Assembly (NCBI RefSeq): GCF_003387575.1
Contig: NZ_QUAB01000047.1
Span: forward strand, 1 to 64,000
Direction of reading: 5' to 3'
DNA length: 64,000 bases
Source of the DNA: Microbacterium bovistercoris
GTDB taxonomy: Bacteria > Actinomycetota > Actinomycetes > Actinomycetales > Microbacteriaceae
The position numbers and the translations under genes were made by a program. How positions within the stretch are numbered: the first letter of the stretch is position 1; each line of letters begins with the position of its first letter. The notes under the pieces were generated by a model that was given only the letters and a program-made list of their open reading frames with translations, did no database searches and was not told the origin of the DNA. Shown here piece by piece: positions 36,472 to 47,056 of this stretch.

Positions 36472-37896
36472 TCGTTGCAGAATGTGATCGCCGGCCGGCG
36501 GGCCCCCGTCGACTCGGATCGGACGATGGACCTGGTCGACCCGGCGACAGAAGAGGTCTACGGCCAGGTGCCCGTCTCCGGTGCCGTCGAGGTGGACGCC
36601 GCCTACGCCGCCGCGAGCGGCGCCTTCGCGCAGTGGCGCGACGCGCCCCCCGCCGAGCGGCAGCTCGCGCTGTTCCGCATCGCCGAGGAGATGAAGGAGC
36701 GCGCCGACGAGTTCGCCGACCTCGAGTCGCAGGACACCGGCAAGCCCCGCGCGAGCCTGGTCGCCGACGAGATCGACCAGTCCGTCGACCAGCTGCGCTT
36801 CTTCGCGGGTGCCGCGCGCAGCCTCGAGGGTCGCGCCGCGGGGGAGTACCTGTCGGGTCACACCTCCTATGTGCGCCGCGAGCCGGTCGGCGTGATCGGG
36901 CAGGTCACGCCCTGGAACTACCCGCTGAACATGGCCGTCTGGAAGATCGGACCGGCGATCGCCGCGGGCAACGCCGTCGTGCTCAAGCCGGCCGAGACCA
37001 CCCCGCAGAGCACGCTGCTGCTCGCGGAGGTGGTCGCCCATCACACGCCTGCGGGTCTGTTCAACGTCGTGCTCGGCGACCGCGAGACCGGGCGGATGAT
37101 GGTGGAGCACCCCCGCGCCGACATGGTCGCGATCACCGGGTCGGTGCGCGCCGGCATGGAGGTCGCGAAGTCCGCGGCATCCGATCTCAAGCGTGTGCAC
37201 CTCGAACTCGGGGGCAAGGCGCCGGCCGTGGTGTTCCCCGACGCCAACCTCGAGAAGGCGGCGTCGGGCATCGTCACCGGGGCATATTTCAACGCCGGGC
37301 AGGACTGCACCGCTGCCACGCGCGTCATCGTGCACGAGAGCATCCATGACGAGTTCGTCGCAGCCCTCGTGGAACGCGCGCGTACGCATGCCCGCACCGG
37401 CGGACCTCACGAGGAGGGCGTGCTGTACGGTCCTCTGAACAGCCGCGCACAGCTCGACGGCGTCTCCGGATTCATCGAACGTCTGCCTGCGCACATCCGG
37501 GTCGAGACCGGCGGCGCCCGCCAGGGCGACCGCGGGTACTTCTGGGAGGCGACGATCCTCTCCGGCGTCCATCAGGACGATGAGGTGGTGCAGCGCGAGA
37601 TCTTCGGCCCCGTGCTCACCGTGCAGTCCTTCTCGGACGCGGACCAGGCCCTCGCCCTCGCCAACGGCGTGCCGTTCGCGCTCGCCGCCTCGGTGTGGAC
37701 CCGAGACCACGCGACCGCGATGCGGTTCACGCGCGATCTCGACTTCGGCTGCGTGTGGGTGAACACCCACATCCCGTTCGTCTCGGACATGCCGCACGGC
37801 GGCTTCAAGCACTCCGGCTACGGCAAGGACCTCTCGCAGTACGGCTTCGACGACTACACGCGCGTGAAGCACGTGATGTCGGCGCTGGAGGTCTGA
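36460..37896 (+). CDS. NAD(P)-dependent aldehyde dehydrogenase (aminobutyraldehyde type)
   Basis: 478 residues. Catalytic Glu in HLELGGKAPAVVF and catalytic Cys in FNAGQDCTAATRV; the cofactor block is TPWNYPLNMAVWKIGPA. The N-terminal LTTSLQNVIAGRRAPVD resembles gamma-aminobutyraldehyde dehydrogenases, which oxidise the product of putrescine transamination to GABA. ATG 36460 fits a leaderless transcript. Divergent from the Lrp-transaminase pair. Other aldehydes remain possible. Confidence 0.88.
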   Translation: MLTTSLQNVIAGRRAPVDSDRTMDLVDPATEEVYGQVPVSGAVEVDAAYAAASGAFAQWRDAPPAERQLALFRIAEEMKERADEFADLESQDTGKPRASLVADEIDQSVDQLRFFAGAARSLEGRAAGEYLSGHTSYVRREPVGVIGQVTPWNYPLNMAVWKIGPAIAAGNAVVLKPAETTPQSTLLLAEVVAHHTPAGLFNVVLGDRETGRMMVEHPRADMVAITGSVRAGMEVAKSAASDLKRVHLELGGKAPAVVFPDANLEKAASGIVTGAYFNAGQDCTAATRVIVHESIHDEFVAALVERARTHARTGGPHEEGVLYGPLNSRAQLDGVSGFIERLPAHIRVETGGARQGDRGYFWEATILSGVHQDDEVVQREIFGPVLTVQSFSDADQALALANGVPFALAASVWTRDHATAMRFTRDLDFGCVWVNTHIPFVSDMPHGGFKHSGYGKDLSQYGFDDYTRVKHVMSALEV

Positions 37897-37903
37897 GCGC
37901 GCC

Positions 37904-39145
37904 TCACACCGTCGGGATGGACAGCGTCTCGGTGTCGGGGTGGGGGCTGGGGTCGCGGTGCCGCAGGTCGGGGAACGCCCTGACGAACACCACCGAGACG
38001 ATCACTCCGGCGACAGCGAACAGCGTCGCGGCGAGGTAGGCGCCCTGGGCGCCTCCGGTGCTGTCGACGAGGAACCCGGCGACAGCGGATCCGGCGGCTG
38101 CGCCGATCAGCTGGCCGGTGCCGGCCCAGCCGAAGGCCTCGGCGGTCTCGGAGAACTTCACACTCGCCGTGGTGATCGCGAACAGCACGGCGAGGGCCGG
38201 CGCGATGCCGATGCCGGCGATCAGCAGGGTGCCGCCGAGCCAGAACGCGTTCAGCATGACCATGGTCAGGGACAGGCCGACGGCGACGATGATGAGGCGG
38301 CGGGCCATCGCCCAGGGGCCGATGGGGATGTGCCCGAACGACAGCCCGCCGATCAGGCTGCCGATCGAGAACACGGCCAGCACCAGGCCCGCCTCGAGGC
38401 TGCCGTGCTCGAACGTCGCGACGACGCCGACCTCGACGGCGGCGCAGGCGCCGATCAGGAGGAAGCCGATCACGGTGGCCAGAAGCACGGGCGGCTTCAG
38501 CACGACACGGCCGAAGGCGCGGCGGCTGCGCGGGATGCGGACCCGGCCGACCTCGGGGGAGGCGATGAACCACCCGCACCCGACGACGAGGAACGCGGCG
38601 ACCAGAAGCAGGCCCTCCGTCGTGCCCACCTGTGTGGACACCAGGGTGATCACCACCGGGGCGAGGATCCAGATGATCTCCTGCAATGAGGCGTCCAGCG
38701 AGAACAGCGGCGTCAGCTGCGAGGAGTTGACGAGCTTGGGGTAGATGGTGCGCACCGCCGACTGGATCGGAGGCGTGGAGAGGCCGGCGACCAGACCGAG
38801 AGCCATGTATCCGGCGAGGTTCAACGGCAGCAGGGCGAGGCAGAGCACTGCCGCGACGCAGACCGCTGCGGTGAGCGTGAGCACGCGGCGCATGCCCCAC
38901 GCGCCCATCCACCGGCTGGTGACGGGGCCCGCCACCGCCTGCCCGACGGAGGTCGCGGCGAGGACGAGGCCCGCGGCGCCGTACGATCCGGTCTGCTGCT
39001 CGACGTGCAGCAGGATGGCCAGTGAGGCCATGCCGTTGGGGAAGCGCGCGGTGAGCTGAGCGGCGATCATGCGCCCGACGCCAGGCGTGCGAAGTAGGTC
39101 CCGATATCCCGCCACCAGCCAACGATATCCGACACGCCGCGACAC
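37904..39145 (-). CDS. MFS transporter
   Basis: A membrane protein of up to 413 residues with 12 hydrophobic segments and a central cytoplasmic loop around residue 190 ([14 protein letters not shown]). The signature between helices 2 and 3 is [16 protein letters not shown] 39145 gives the longest form; a GTG at 39115 (start of [12 protein letters not shown]) is likely, because the conserved part begins there. Substrate unknown. It converges with the aldehyde dehydrogenase with 7 bases between. Confidence 0.82.
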   Translation of the reverse strand: MSRRVGYRWLVAGYRDLLRTPGVGRMIAAQLTARFPNGMASLAILLHVEQQTGSYGAAGLVLAATSVGQAVAGPVTSRWMGAWGMRRVLTLTAAVCVAAVLCLALLPLNLAGYMALGLVAGLSTPPIQSAVRTIYPKLVNSSQLTPLFSLDASLQEIIWILAPVVITLVSTQVGTTEGLLLVAAFLVVGCGWFIASPEVGRVRIPRSRRAFGRVVLKPPVLLATVIGFLLIGACAAVEVGVVATFEHGSLEAGLVLAVFSIGSLIGGLSFGHIPIGPWAMARRLIIVAVGLSLTMVMLNAFWLGGTLLIAGIGIAPALAVLFAITTASVKFSETAEAFGWAGTGQLIGAAAGSAVAGFLVDSTGGAQGAYLAATLFAVAGVIVSVVFVRAFPDLRHRDPSPHPDTETLSIPTV

Positions 39146-39346
39146 GCCGGGATGCCCTCTCCACAGAAAATCGGATGTCGGAGGCCAGGCGTAGCGTCCG
39201 GTCTGTGGATGGATTCCGATCCGTCCTCCGCGACCCGCGAGATCTCGCGGTTCGCGGCGGTCGGAACGGGCGCCGGAACTGTGGATGGATGCGTGGAGAA
39301 CCTGTGTTGAAGCCGTGGAGAGCGGTGGAAAACTACAGGGATGTAA
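39146..39346. other. Non-coding region upstream of nrdH with repeats
   Basis: No plausible gene. It holds GGATGTCGGAGGCCAGG (39173-39189), also found at 48557, followed by a TAGCGT box (39192-39197). CTGTGGATGGAT occurs twice (39203-39214 and 39279-39290). A perfect 16-bp palindrome, CCGCGAGATCTCGCGG, lies at 39235-39250. The parts closer to nrdH contain the NrdR-type boxes. Confidence 0.6.
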
Positions 39347-39394
39347 CTACTAGCCCTTGTGGTCGCATCCAATGTCCGTCCCTATATGTAGTAT
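39347..39394 (+). promoter_or_regulatory. Pair of NrdR-type boxes
   Basis: Box 1 at 39347-39362 (CTACTAGCCCTTGTGG) matches the known NrdR consensus ACACWATATMTWGTGT in 10 positions. Box 2 at 39379-39394 (TCCCTATATGTAGTAT) matches in 12. They are offset by 32 bp, three helical turns, as described for NrdR sites. NrdR represses ribonucleotide reductase genes when dATP is high; the nrdH start is 52 bases downstream. Confidence 0.72.
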
Positions 39395-39446
39395 TGAAGT
39401 CCCGGCGGGGGGTCTGCCCGGGAAGAGAACGATTTGAGGGGAAGAG

Positions 39447-39680
39447 ATGTCGATCACCGTCTACACCAAGCCTTCGTGCGTGCAGTGCAACGCCACCTAT
39501 CGGGCGCTCGACGCCAAGGGCATCGAGTACGAGATCCACGACCTCTCCGAGGACGCTGACGCGCTCGAGCAGGTCAAGGCACTGGGCTACCTGCAGGCCC
39601 CGGTCGTCGTCACCGACGAGGACCACTGGTCGGGCTTCCGCCCCGACAAGATCGACGAGCTGGCGTCCCGCCTGGCGTGA
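39447..39680 (+). CDS. nrdH: NrdH redoxin
   Basis: 77 residues, glutaredoxin-like fold with thioredoxin-like reduction. The redox motif is CVQC (Cys11, Cys14), and WSGFRPDKI is the C-terminal NrdH mark. It is the electron donor for class Ib ribonucleotide reductase. GAGGGGAAGAG lies just upstream of ATG 39447. First gene of nrdHIEF. Confidence 0.96.
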   Translation: MSITVYTKPSCVQCNATYRALDAKGIEYEIHDLSEDADALEQVKALGYLQAPVVVTDEDHWSGFRPDKIDELASRLA

Positions 39681-39690
39681 TGTGACGATC

Positions 39691-40125
39691 ATGAGCGCCG
39701 TCGCCACAGCCGCGCCGCTCCTGGTCTACTTCTCGAGCGTCTCGGGGAACACCGCCCGCTTCATCGACAAGCTGGGCCTCCCCGCCCGCCGCATCCCGCT
39801 GCACCGGCAGGACGAACCCCTCGTCGTCGACGAGCCGTTCGTCCTGGTCACCCCCACCTACGGGGGCGGGCAGGGGAGCGGTGAGGAGAAGGGCGCCGTC
39901 CCGAAGCAGGTCATCCGGTTCCTCAACGACGAGCGCAACCGCAGCCTGATCCGGGGAGTGATCTCCGCGGGCAACACGAATTTCGGCGAGGCGTTCTGCC
40001 TCGCGGGCGAAATCATCAGCCGGAAGTGCCGCGTGCCGCACTTGTACCGGTTCGAACTCTTCGGCACGCAGGACGACGTCGATCGCGTGAGCGACGGATT
40101 GGAACGATGGTGGACAGCACAGTGA
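39691..40125 (+). CDS. nrdI: NrdI flavodoxin-like protein
   Basis: 144 residues. FMN-binding blocks are [36 protein letters not shown] and [14 protein letters not shown]. NrdI supplies the oxidant for building the dimanganese-tyrosyl radical of NrdF. ATG 39691 follows the nrdH stop by 10 bases; its end overlaps nrdE by 19 bases. Confidence 0.95.
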   Translation: MSAVATAAPLLVYFSSVSGNTARFIDKLGLPARRIPLHRQDEPLVVDEPFVLVTPTYGGGQGSGEEKGAVPKQVIRFLNDERNRSLIRGVISAGNTNFGEAFCLAGEIISRKCRVPHLYRFELFGTQDDVDRVSDGLERWWTAQ

Positions 40126-42266
40126 CCGAGACGGTGGCTTTCAAGGCGAACCCGGCGTACGAGGGCCTCGACTATCACGCCCTCAACGCGATGCTGAATC
40201 TCTACGACGCGAACGGTCAGATCCAGTTCGACGCCGACAAGCGTGCGGCGCGGGAGTACTTCCTGCAGCACGTGAACCAGAACACGGTGTTCTTCCACTC
40301 CCTCAAGGAGCGGCTCGACTACCTGGTCGAGAAGGAGTACTACGAGCCCGCCGTCATCGAGAAGTACTCGTTCGACTTCATCACGAAGCTCAACGACTTC
40401 GCCTACGGCAAGAAGTTCCGCTTCGAGACCTTCCTCGGCGCGTTCAAGTACTACACCAGCTACACGCTGAAGACGTTCGACGGCAAGCGCTACCTCGAGC
40501 GCTTCGAGGACCGCGTCGTGATGACCGCCCTCGCGCTCGCCGACGGCGACGAGAAGCTCGCGACCTCGCTGGTCGACGAGATCATCTCGGGCCGCTTCCA
40601 GCCGGCCACCCCGACGTTCCTCAACGCCGGCAAGGCGCAGCGCGGCGAGCTCGTCAGTTGCTTCCTGCTGCGCATCGAGGACAACATGGAGTCGATCGCC
40701 CGCGGCATCAACTCCGCACTGCAGCTCTCCAAGCGCGGCGGCGGCGTGGCGCTGCTGCTGAGTAACATCCGCGAGTCGGGTGCCCCGATCAAGCAGATCG
40801 AGAACCAGTCCTCGGGCATCATCCCCGTCATGAAGCTGCTCGAAGACAGCTTCAGCTACGCGAACCAGCTGGGCGCGCGTCAGGGCGCCGGTGCGGTGTA
40901 TCTCAACGCGCACCACCCCGACATCATGCGGTTCCTCGACACCAAGCGCGAGAACGCCGACGAGAAGATCCGCATCAAGACCCTGTCGCTGGGCGTCGTC
41001 GTGCCCGACATCACGTTCGAGCTGGCGAAGAACGGCGAGGACATGTACCTCTTCTCGCCGTACGACGTCGAGCGCGTCTACGGTGTGCCCTTCGGTGACA
41101 TCTCGGTCACCGAGAAGTACCGCGAGATGGTCGACGACCCGCGCATCAAGAAGACGAAGATCAACGCGCGCGAGTTCTTCCAGACCCTCGCCGAGATCCA
41201 GTTCGAATCGGGCTACCCGTACATCATGTTCGAGGACACGGTGAACAAGGCCAACCCGATCAAGGGCCGGATCAACATGTCCAACCTGTGCAGCGAGATC
41301 CTCCAGGTGAACACGCCGACCACCTACAACGAGGACCTCTCGTACCAGCAGATCGGCAAGGACATCTCCTGCAACCTCGGCTCGATGAACATCGCGCTGG
41401 CGATGGACGCCGACGACCTGGGCAAGACCGTCGAGACGGCCATCCGGGCTCTCACCGCGGTCAGCAACCAGAGCCACATCGGCTCGGTGCGCTCGATCGA
41501 GGACGGCAACGACCGCTCGCACGCGATCGGCCTCGGGCAGATGAACCTGCACGGCTACCTCGCCCGCGAGCACGTGTTCTACGGCTCGGAAGAGGGCATG
41601 GACTTCACGAACATCTACTTCTACACGGTGCTGTTCCACGCGCTGCGCGCCTCGAACGAGCTCGCGATCGAGCGCGGCGTCGCCTTCGACGGCTTCGAGG
41701 ACTCCACCTACGCGTCGGGCGAGTTCTTCGACAAGTACATCGACCGGGCCTGGGTTCCTGCGACCGAGAAGGTCAAGGAGCTGTTCGCCGGCAAGCACAT
41801 CCCCACGCAGGAGGACTGGGCGGCGCTGAAGGACTCGATCCAGAAGCATGGCATCTACAACCAGAACCTGCAGGCCGTGCCGCCGACCGGTTCGATCTCC
41901 TACATCAACAACTCGACCTCGTCGATCCACCCGATCGCCTCGAAGATCGAGATCCGCAAGGAGGGCAAGCTCGGTCGCGTGTACTACCCGGCGCCGTTCA
42001 TGACGAACGAGAACCTGGAGTACTACCAGGACGCGTACGAGATCGGCTACGAGAAGGTCATCGACACCTACGCCGCCGCCACCCAGCACGTCGACCAGGG
42101 CCTGTCGCTGACGCTGTTCTTCAAGGACACCGCCACCACGCGTGACATCAACAAGGCCCAGATCTACGCCTGGAAGAAGGGCATCAAGACGATCTACTAC
42201 ATCCGGCTGCGCCAGATGGCCCTCGAGGGCACGGACATGACCGAGTGCGTCAGCTGCATGCTGTAA
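40107..42266 (+). CDS. nrdE: Class Ib ribonucleoside-diphosphate reductase, alpha subunit
   Basis: 719 residues, the normal NrdE length. It reduces NDPs to dNDPs. Visible are the active-site Cys pair ([13 protein letters not shown] and the radical Cys in MSNLCSEI), the substrate block GTAxxNS-like [12 protein letters not shown], and the mobile C-terminal pair CVSC that takes electrons from NrdH. It lacks the N-terminal ATP cone of class Ia enzymes. ATG 40107 lies in the 3' end of nrdI. Confidence 0.97.
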   Translation: MVDSTVTETVAFKANPAYEGLDYHALNAMLNLYDANGQIQFDADKRAAREYFLQHVNQNTVFFHSLKERLDYLVEKEYYEPAVIEKYSFDFITKLNDFAYGKKFRFETFLGAFKYYTSYTLKTFDGKRYLERFEDRVVMTALALADGDEKLATSLVDEIISGRFQPATPTFLNAGKAQRGELVSCFLLRIEDNMESIARGINSALQLSKRGGGVALLLSNIRESGAPIKQIENQSSGIIPVMKLLEDSFSYANQLGARQGAGAVYLNAHHPDIMRFLDTKRENADEKIRIKTLSLGVVVPDITFELAKNGEDMYLFSPYDVERVYGVPFGDISVTEKYREMVDDPRIKKTKINAREFFQTLAEIQFESGYPYIMFEDTVNKANPIKGRINMSNLCSEILQVNTPTTYNEDLSYQQIGKDISCNLGSMNIALAMDADDLGKTVETAIRALTAVSNQSHIGSVRSIEDGNDRSHAIGLGQMNLHGYLAREHVFYGSEEGMDFTNIYFYTVLFHALRASNELAIERGVAFDGFEDSTYASGEFFDKYIDRAWVPATEKVKELFAGKHIPTQEDWAALKDSIQKHGIYNQNLQAVPPTGSISYINNSTSSIHPIASKIEIRKEGKLGRVYYPAPFMTNENLEYYQDAYEIGYEKVIDTYAAATQHVDQGLSLTLFFKDTATTRDINKAQIYAWKKGIKTIYYIRLRQMALEGTDMTECVSCML

Positions 42267-42277
42267 TTGTCCCCTGA

Positions 42278-43288
<1,011 letters not shown>

Positions 43289-43322
43289 TCGTTCCCGGTC
43301 AAGAGGCGAGTCTCTGACACGA

Positions 43323-43367
43323 AACGCCCCCGCGACCGCTCATCGAGAGCGGCTCACGGGGGCGCTT
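43323..43367. terminator. Terminator after nrdF
   Basis: A GC-rich stem with core GCCCCCGCGACCGCT (from 43327) pairing with AGCGGCTCACGGGGGC (to 43364), with one bulge or mismatch, flanked by A and T residues. It lies between convergent nrdF and flavin reductase genes and can serve both. Confidence 0.8.
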
Positions 43368-43372
43368 CAGCG

Positions 43373-43927
43373 TCAGATGCGGGAGTGCTCGCCCAGGCGG
43401 TGCCAGGTGCGGTTGTGGTAGACCAGCGCGTCACCGGGTACTCCGGGCTCGACGTCACGCTCGATGTGCGACTGCAGCGCGTGCGCGGCGAACACCGTGG
43501 CCGTTCCGGTGTCCATGCGATTGACGACTGCGCAGCGCACCCAGGCGCGCACGTCGTGGTAGACCGGCTCCCCGGTGATCAGGCGCGACCAGCGGTGCGT
43601 CTCGGCGAAGCGATCGACGCCGCTGCTCGCACCGAGCTCCGCCACCTCGAGGTCGTGAGCGTCCAGCAGGTGCACGACGACGGTCTCGGCACGCGCGAGC
43701 ACATCGGATGCCGACGACAGCGCCGAGATCGAGAAGATCAGCAGCGGCGGGTCGGCGCTCACCGACGAGACCGACGTCGCCGTCAGCGCGACGGGTCCGT
43801 CGCCGGCGTCCGCCGTGATGACGGCGACGCCGCCGGGGTGTCCGCGGAAGAGGGATTTGAGCTCGTCGGGCGAGAGCGAGGCGGAGAAGCCATGCGTGCG
43901 CGTCTCGATCTGCGCGATGGCGCTCAC
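43373..43927 (-). CDS. Flavin reductase (NADH:FMN oxidoreductase-like), coupled to mesD
   Basis: 184 residues of the flavin reductase like domain: LSPDELKSLFRGHPGGVAVITAD, VALTATSVSSVSADPPLLIFSI and FAAHALQSH. Family members reduce free FMN or FAD for a partner flavin-dependent oxygenase. GTG 43927 overlaps the stop of mesD (GTGA). It is the third gene of mesX-mesD-flavin reductase, so it probably feeds reduced flavin to that system. That partnership is an inference from the operon. Confidence 0.88.
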   Translation of the reverse strand: MSAIAQIETRTHGFSASLSPDELKSLFRGHPGGVAVITADAGDGPVALTATSVSSVSADPPLLIFSISALSSASDVLARAETVVVHLLDAHDLEVAELGASSGVDRFAETHRWSRLITGEPVYHDVRAWVRCAVVNRMDTGTATVFAAHALQSHIERDVEPGVPGDALVYHNRTWHRLGEHSRI

Positions 43928-44952
43928 CGGGCCAGCTCCTCGCGAACGAGGTTCGTGCCCGCGCTGAGCGCGCGCAGCTTCGCTGCCGCGACGTTCCGGG
44001 GGAACGGTGCCATGCCGCAGTTCGTGCTGGGGACGAGCTTGTCCGCATCGACGAACTCGAGCGCGCGGCGAAGGGTGTCGGCGACCTCCTCCGGGGTCTC
44101 GATCGCCTCGCTCGCCACGTCGATCGCGCCGAGCATGACCTTCTTGCCGCGGAGGAGCTCGATGAGCTCCATCGGAACATGGGAGTGCTGGCACTCCAGC
44201 GAGACGATGTCGATGCCCGACTGCTGCAGCAGCGGGAACGTCTCCTCGTACTGCCGCCACTGCGACCCCAGGGTCGCCTTCCATTCGTTGTTCGCCTTGA
44301 TCCCGTAGCCGTAGCAGATGTGCACGGCGGTCTCCGCGCGCAACCCCTCTGTCGCACGCTCCAGCGCCGCAATGCCCCAGTCCTGTACCTCGTCGAAGAA
44401 GACGTTGAACGCAGGCTCGTCGAACTGGATGATGTCGACGCCCGCCGCCTCGAGTTCCCTCGCCTCCTGGTTGAGGATGGTCGCGAACTCCCAGGCCAGT
44501 TTCTCGCGGCTCCGGTAGTGGGCGTCGTAGAGGGTGTCGACCATCGTCATGGGCCCAGGCAGGGCCCACTTGATCGGGCGATCGGTGGTCGCGCGCAGCA
44601 GCTTCGCGTCATCGACGAACACCGGCTGCTCGCGTCGCACGGCGCCGACCACGGTCGGCACGCTCGCGTCGTAGCGATCGCGGATGCGCACGGTCTCGCG
44701 ACGCTCGAAATCGACACCGCTGAGATGCTCGATGAACGTCGTGACGAAGTGCTGGCGGGTCTGCTCCCCGTCGCTGATGACGTCGATGCCGTTGCGGGTC
44801 TGCTCCTGGACGGCGAGGCGCAGCGCATCCCGTTTGCCCTCGAGCAGTTCGTCGCCCTCGAGCTTCCATGGAGACCACAGAGTCTCGGGCTGGGCGAGCC
44901 ACGACGGCTTCGGCAGGCTGCCGACGATCGAGGTGGGCAGGAGCGTCTGCAT
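43924..44952 (-). CDS. mesD: Folate-independent core methionine synthase, MesD type
   Basis: 342 residues matching only the C-terminal catalytic half of MetE, without the folate-binding N-terminal half. Zinc ligands line up as His211 and Cys213 (HICYG), Glu253 (SLECQ) and Cys312 (STNCG). It methylates homocysteine to methionine. The adjacent DUF1852 gene identifies it as MesD, which works without methyltetrahydrofolate or cobalamin but needs DUF1852 and oxygen. GGAGGA lies 9 bases before ATG 44952. An in-frame GTG at 44976 overlaps the mesX stop but lacks such a site. Confidence 0.9.
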   Translation of the reverse strand: MQTLLPTSIVGSLPKPSWLAQPETLWSPWKLEGDELLEGKRDALRLAVQEQTRNGIDVISDGEQTRQHFVTTFIEHLSGVDFERRETVRIRDRYDASVPTVVGAVRREQPVFVDDAKLLRATTDRPIKWALPGPMTMVDTLYDAHYRSREKLAWEFATILNQEARELEAAGVDIIQFDEPAFNVFFDEVQDWGIAALERATEGLRAETAVHICYGYGIKANNEWKATLGSQWRQYEETFPLLQQSGIDIVSLECQHSHVPMELIELLRGKKVMLGAIDVASEAIETPEEVADTLRRALEFVDADKLVPSTNCGMAPFPRNVAAAKLRALSAGTNLVREELAR

Positions 44953-44972
44953 GATCGAAGATCCTCCGCGGG

Positions 44973-45965
44973 TCACGCGACGCGAGCGGGGCGCTTGGCG
45001 GCCCAGTGCTCAAGGACGGTTCGGTGGGGCTTGATGAAGTGCTCCTCCGTGTACTTGCCCTGCGTGATCGCGAGCTGACTGCGCTCGACGCGGTCGTACA
45101 AGATCTGGGTCCGCGAGAAGTCCTGCGAGTCCAGGGTCGGTCGGTAGACCGATGCGGCCGCCGAGTTCGCGTTGTAGATCTCCGGGCGATAGATCTTCTG
45201 GAACGTCTCCATGGTGCTGATCGTGCCGATGAGCTGCAGGTTCGAGTAGTCGTTCAGCAGGTCGCCACGGAAGTAGAACGCGAGCGGGGCCACACTGCCG
45301 CGCGGCATGAAGTACCGCGCCTGCAGGCCCATCTTCCCGAAGTACTCGTCGGTCAGCGAGGAGGCGTCCTGCACGTACTCGTCGCCGAGCACCGGGTGGT
45401 GGTTTCCGGTGCGCCGGTAGGTCTTGCTCGTCGACACGCTGATGCAGACGACGGGCGACTGCGGGAAGCGCTCCTGGTAGGCGGCCGAGTCGAGGAAGTG
45501 CTGGAACAGCTTCCCGTGCAGGTCGCCGAAGTCGTCGGGGATGGAAGGCCCGGTCGGGCCCTTTCCGGCCGCTGGCAGCACGATGCTGAAGTCGAAGTCC
45601 CGTACGAAGGACGAGAAGTTGTTGCCCACGATCCCGTGGTGGCGGATGCCGGTGCGCCGGTCGACCACATGGGTGTCGAGGACCTCGATGAGTGGGAACT
45701 GCCGATCCGCGCCTTCCGCCGCGAAGCTCAGCTGCGCCGAGATGATCTCCAGCTCGACCTCGTAACGGTCCCGGTCCGGGTTGTCCCAGTGCGCGAGGTC
45801 GTTGAACCGGTTGTTGATCATCGTGAGCGTGTTGCGGAGGTTCTGCTGACGATGCTCGCCTCTGGCCAGGTTGGCGAAGTTCGTGGTGATCCGGGAGTTC
45901 TCCGACGGGCTGTAGTCCTCGTCGAAGCGGGTGGTGGTGATGCTGAAGGTGAAGTCGTCCGCCAT
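44973..45965 (-). CDS. mesX: MesX (DUF1852), partner of MesD
   Basis: 330 residues. The N-terminal block SENSRITTNFANLARGE, then LRNTLTMINNRFNDLAHWDNP and YEVELEIISAQL, are the DUF1852 marks. MesX is required for MesD activity in aerobic bacteria; its reaction is not established. The methyl donor for MesD is unknown. Together with oxygen dependence and a coupled flavin reductase, MesX may be an oxygenase or may help produce a methyl donor (inference). ATG 45965 starts the conserved region. Confidence 0.9.
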   Translation of the reverse strand: MADDFTFSITTTRFDEDYSPSENSRITTNFANLARGEHRQQNLRNTLTMINNRFNDLAHWDNPDRDRYEVELEIISAQLSFAAEGADRQFPLIEVLDTHVVDRRTGIRHHGIVGNNFSSFVRDFDFSIVLPAAGKGPTGPSIPDDFGDLHGKLFQHFLDSAAYQERFPQSPVVCISVSTSKTYRRTGNHHPVLGDEYVQDASSLTDEYFGKMGLQARYFMPRGSVAPLAFYFRGDLLNDYSNLQLIGTISTMETFQKIYRPEIYNANSAAASVYRPTLDSQDFSRTQILYDRVERSQLAITQGKYTEEHFIKPHRTVLEHWAAKRPARVA

Positions 45966-46084
45966 GATGGCCAATCCGGTGTGAGGGGCCGCGGTCGGCC
46001 TCTGGAAGCAGTGCCTCCATCGTGCAGGAGCGCGCCAGTTATCGGGTAACTCGTGCTGGCTATGCATTCATATAGTGTGTCCCT
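45966..46084. promoter_or_regulatory. Divergent promoter region of mesX and the LysR gene
   Basis: AGTTATCGGGTAACT (46037-46051) is an inverted repeat of LysR type (T-N11-A form). The mesX leader on the minus strand can form two hairpins: TGGAGGCA/TGCTTCCA and GGCC/GGCC around GACCGC. No known SAM riboswitch pattern is visible. Confidence 0.55.
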
Positions 46085-47026
46085 ATGCCCAACGCATCGA
46101 GCGGCCTGACCCTGCAGCAGCTGCGGTATTTCATCGAGGTCGCGGCCGAGGGGTCGATCTCGGGCGCCGCCGACGTGCTCTACGTCGCCCAGCCGACCAT
46201 GTCGGCGGCGATGAAGGATCTCGAAGCCCGAGTCGACCGTCCCCTCCTCGTCCGCTCCGCCCGCGGGGTCACCCTCACCGACGACGGCGCAGAGTTCCTC
46301 GGGTACGCACGACAGGTCGTGGAGCAGGTGGAACTGCTCGAGCAGCGCTACCTCGGCAGACCACCATCACGGCGCCTGCTCGGGGTGTCGGCGCAGCACT
46401 ACTCCTTCGCCGTGGACGCCCTCGTCCGGATGGTCAAGGCCACGGAAGCAGCCGAGTACGAGTTCTCGCTGCGCGAGACGCGCACCTGGGACATCATCGA
46501 GGATGTCCGGACCCTCCGAAGTGAAGTCGGCATCCTCTACCGGAACGACTTCAACCGCAGGGTGATCGACAAGCTGCTCCGCGACGCGGGGATGGCATTC
46601 CACCCACTCTTCCTCGCGAGCCCGCACATCTTCATCGCCCGGAACAACCCGCTGTCCGCTCAGGCGCGCGTCACACTCGCCGATCTCGAGGATCTGCCGC
46701 GGCTCACGTTCGATCAGGGGGCGAACAACTCGTTCTACTTCGCCGAGGAGATCCTCTCCACCCTCTCCAGCAGGCAGGAGATCCGCGTCGCCGACCGAGC
46801 GACGATCTTCAACCTCATGATCGGGGTCGGCGGCTACACGATCTCGACGGGCATCATCAGCGACGAGCTCGATCCGGAGATCGTCGCCATCCCGCTCGAC
46901 GTCGACGAACGCATCGAGATCGGCTGGATCGGCCACGCGGCGATCCCGCTCACCGAGCTGGCGCAGCGCTATCTCAGCGAGGTGCGAGCCGTCGTCGCCG
47001 GTTTCGGTGTGGAGCTGCTCGGCTGA
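46085..47026 (+). CDS. LysR-family regulator, probably of the mes operon
   Basis: 313 residues. HTH at about 10-70 (LTLQQLRYFIEVAAEGSISGAADVLYVAQPTMSAAMKDLE) and a LysR substrate domain after it. Divergent from mesX, so probably its activator, sensing a sulphur or methionine-related signal (inference). ATG 46085. It converges with ribH2. Confidence 0.87.
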   Translation: MPNASSGLTLQQLRYFIEVAAEGSISGAADVLYVAQPTMSAAMKDLEARVDRPLLVRSARGVTLTDDGAEFLGYARQVVEQVELLEQRYLGRPPSRRLLGVSAQHYSFAVDALVRMVKATEAAEYEFSLRETRTWDIIEDVRTLRSEVGILYRNDFNRRVIDKLLRDAGMAFHPLFLASPHIFIARNNPLSAQARVTLADLEDLPRLTFDQGANNSFYFAEEILSTLSSRQEIRVADRATIFNLMIGVGGYTISTGIISDELDPEIVAIPLDVDERIEIGWIGHAAIPLTELAQRYLSEVRAVVAGFGVELLG

Positions 47027-47056
47027 TCGGTGCGCGCAGCGGCCGGCCCGCTCCGC

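Noticed and set aside
39146..39446. Replication origin or DnaA boxes
   Set aside because: The GTGGA/TCCAC sequences do not match TTATCCACA and there are no clusters.
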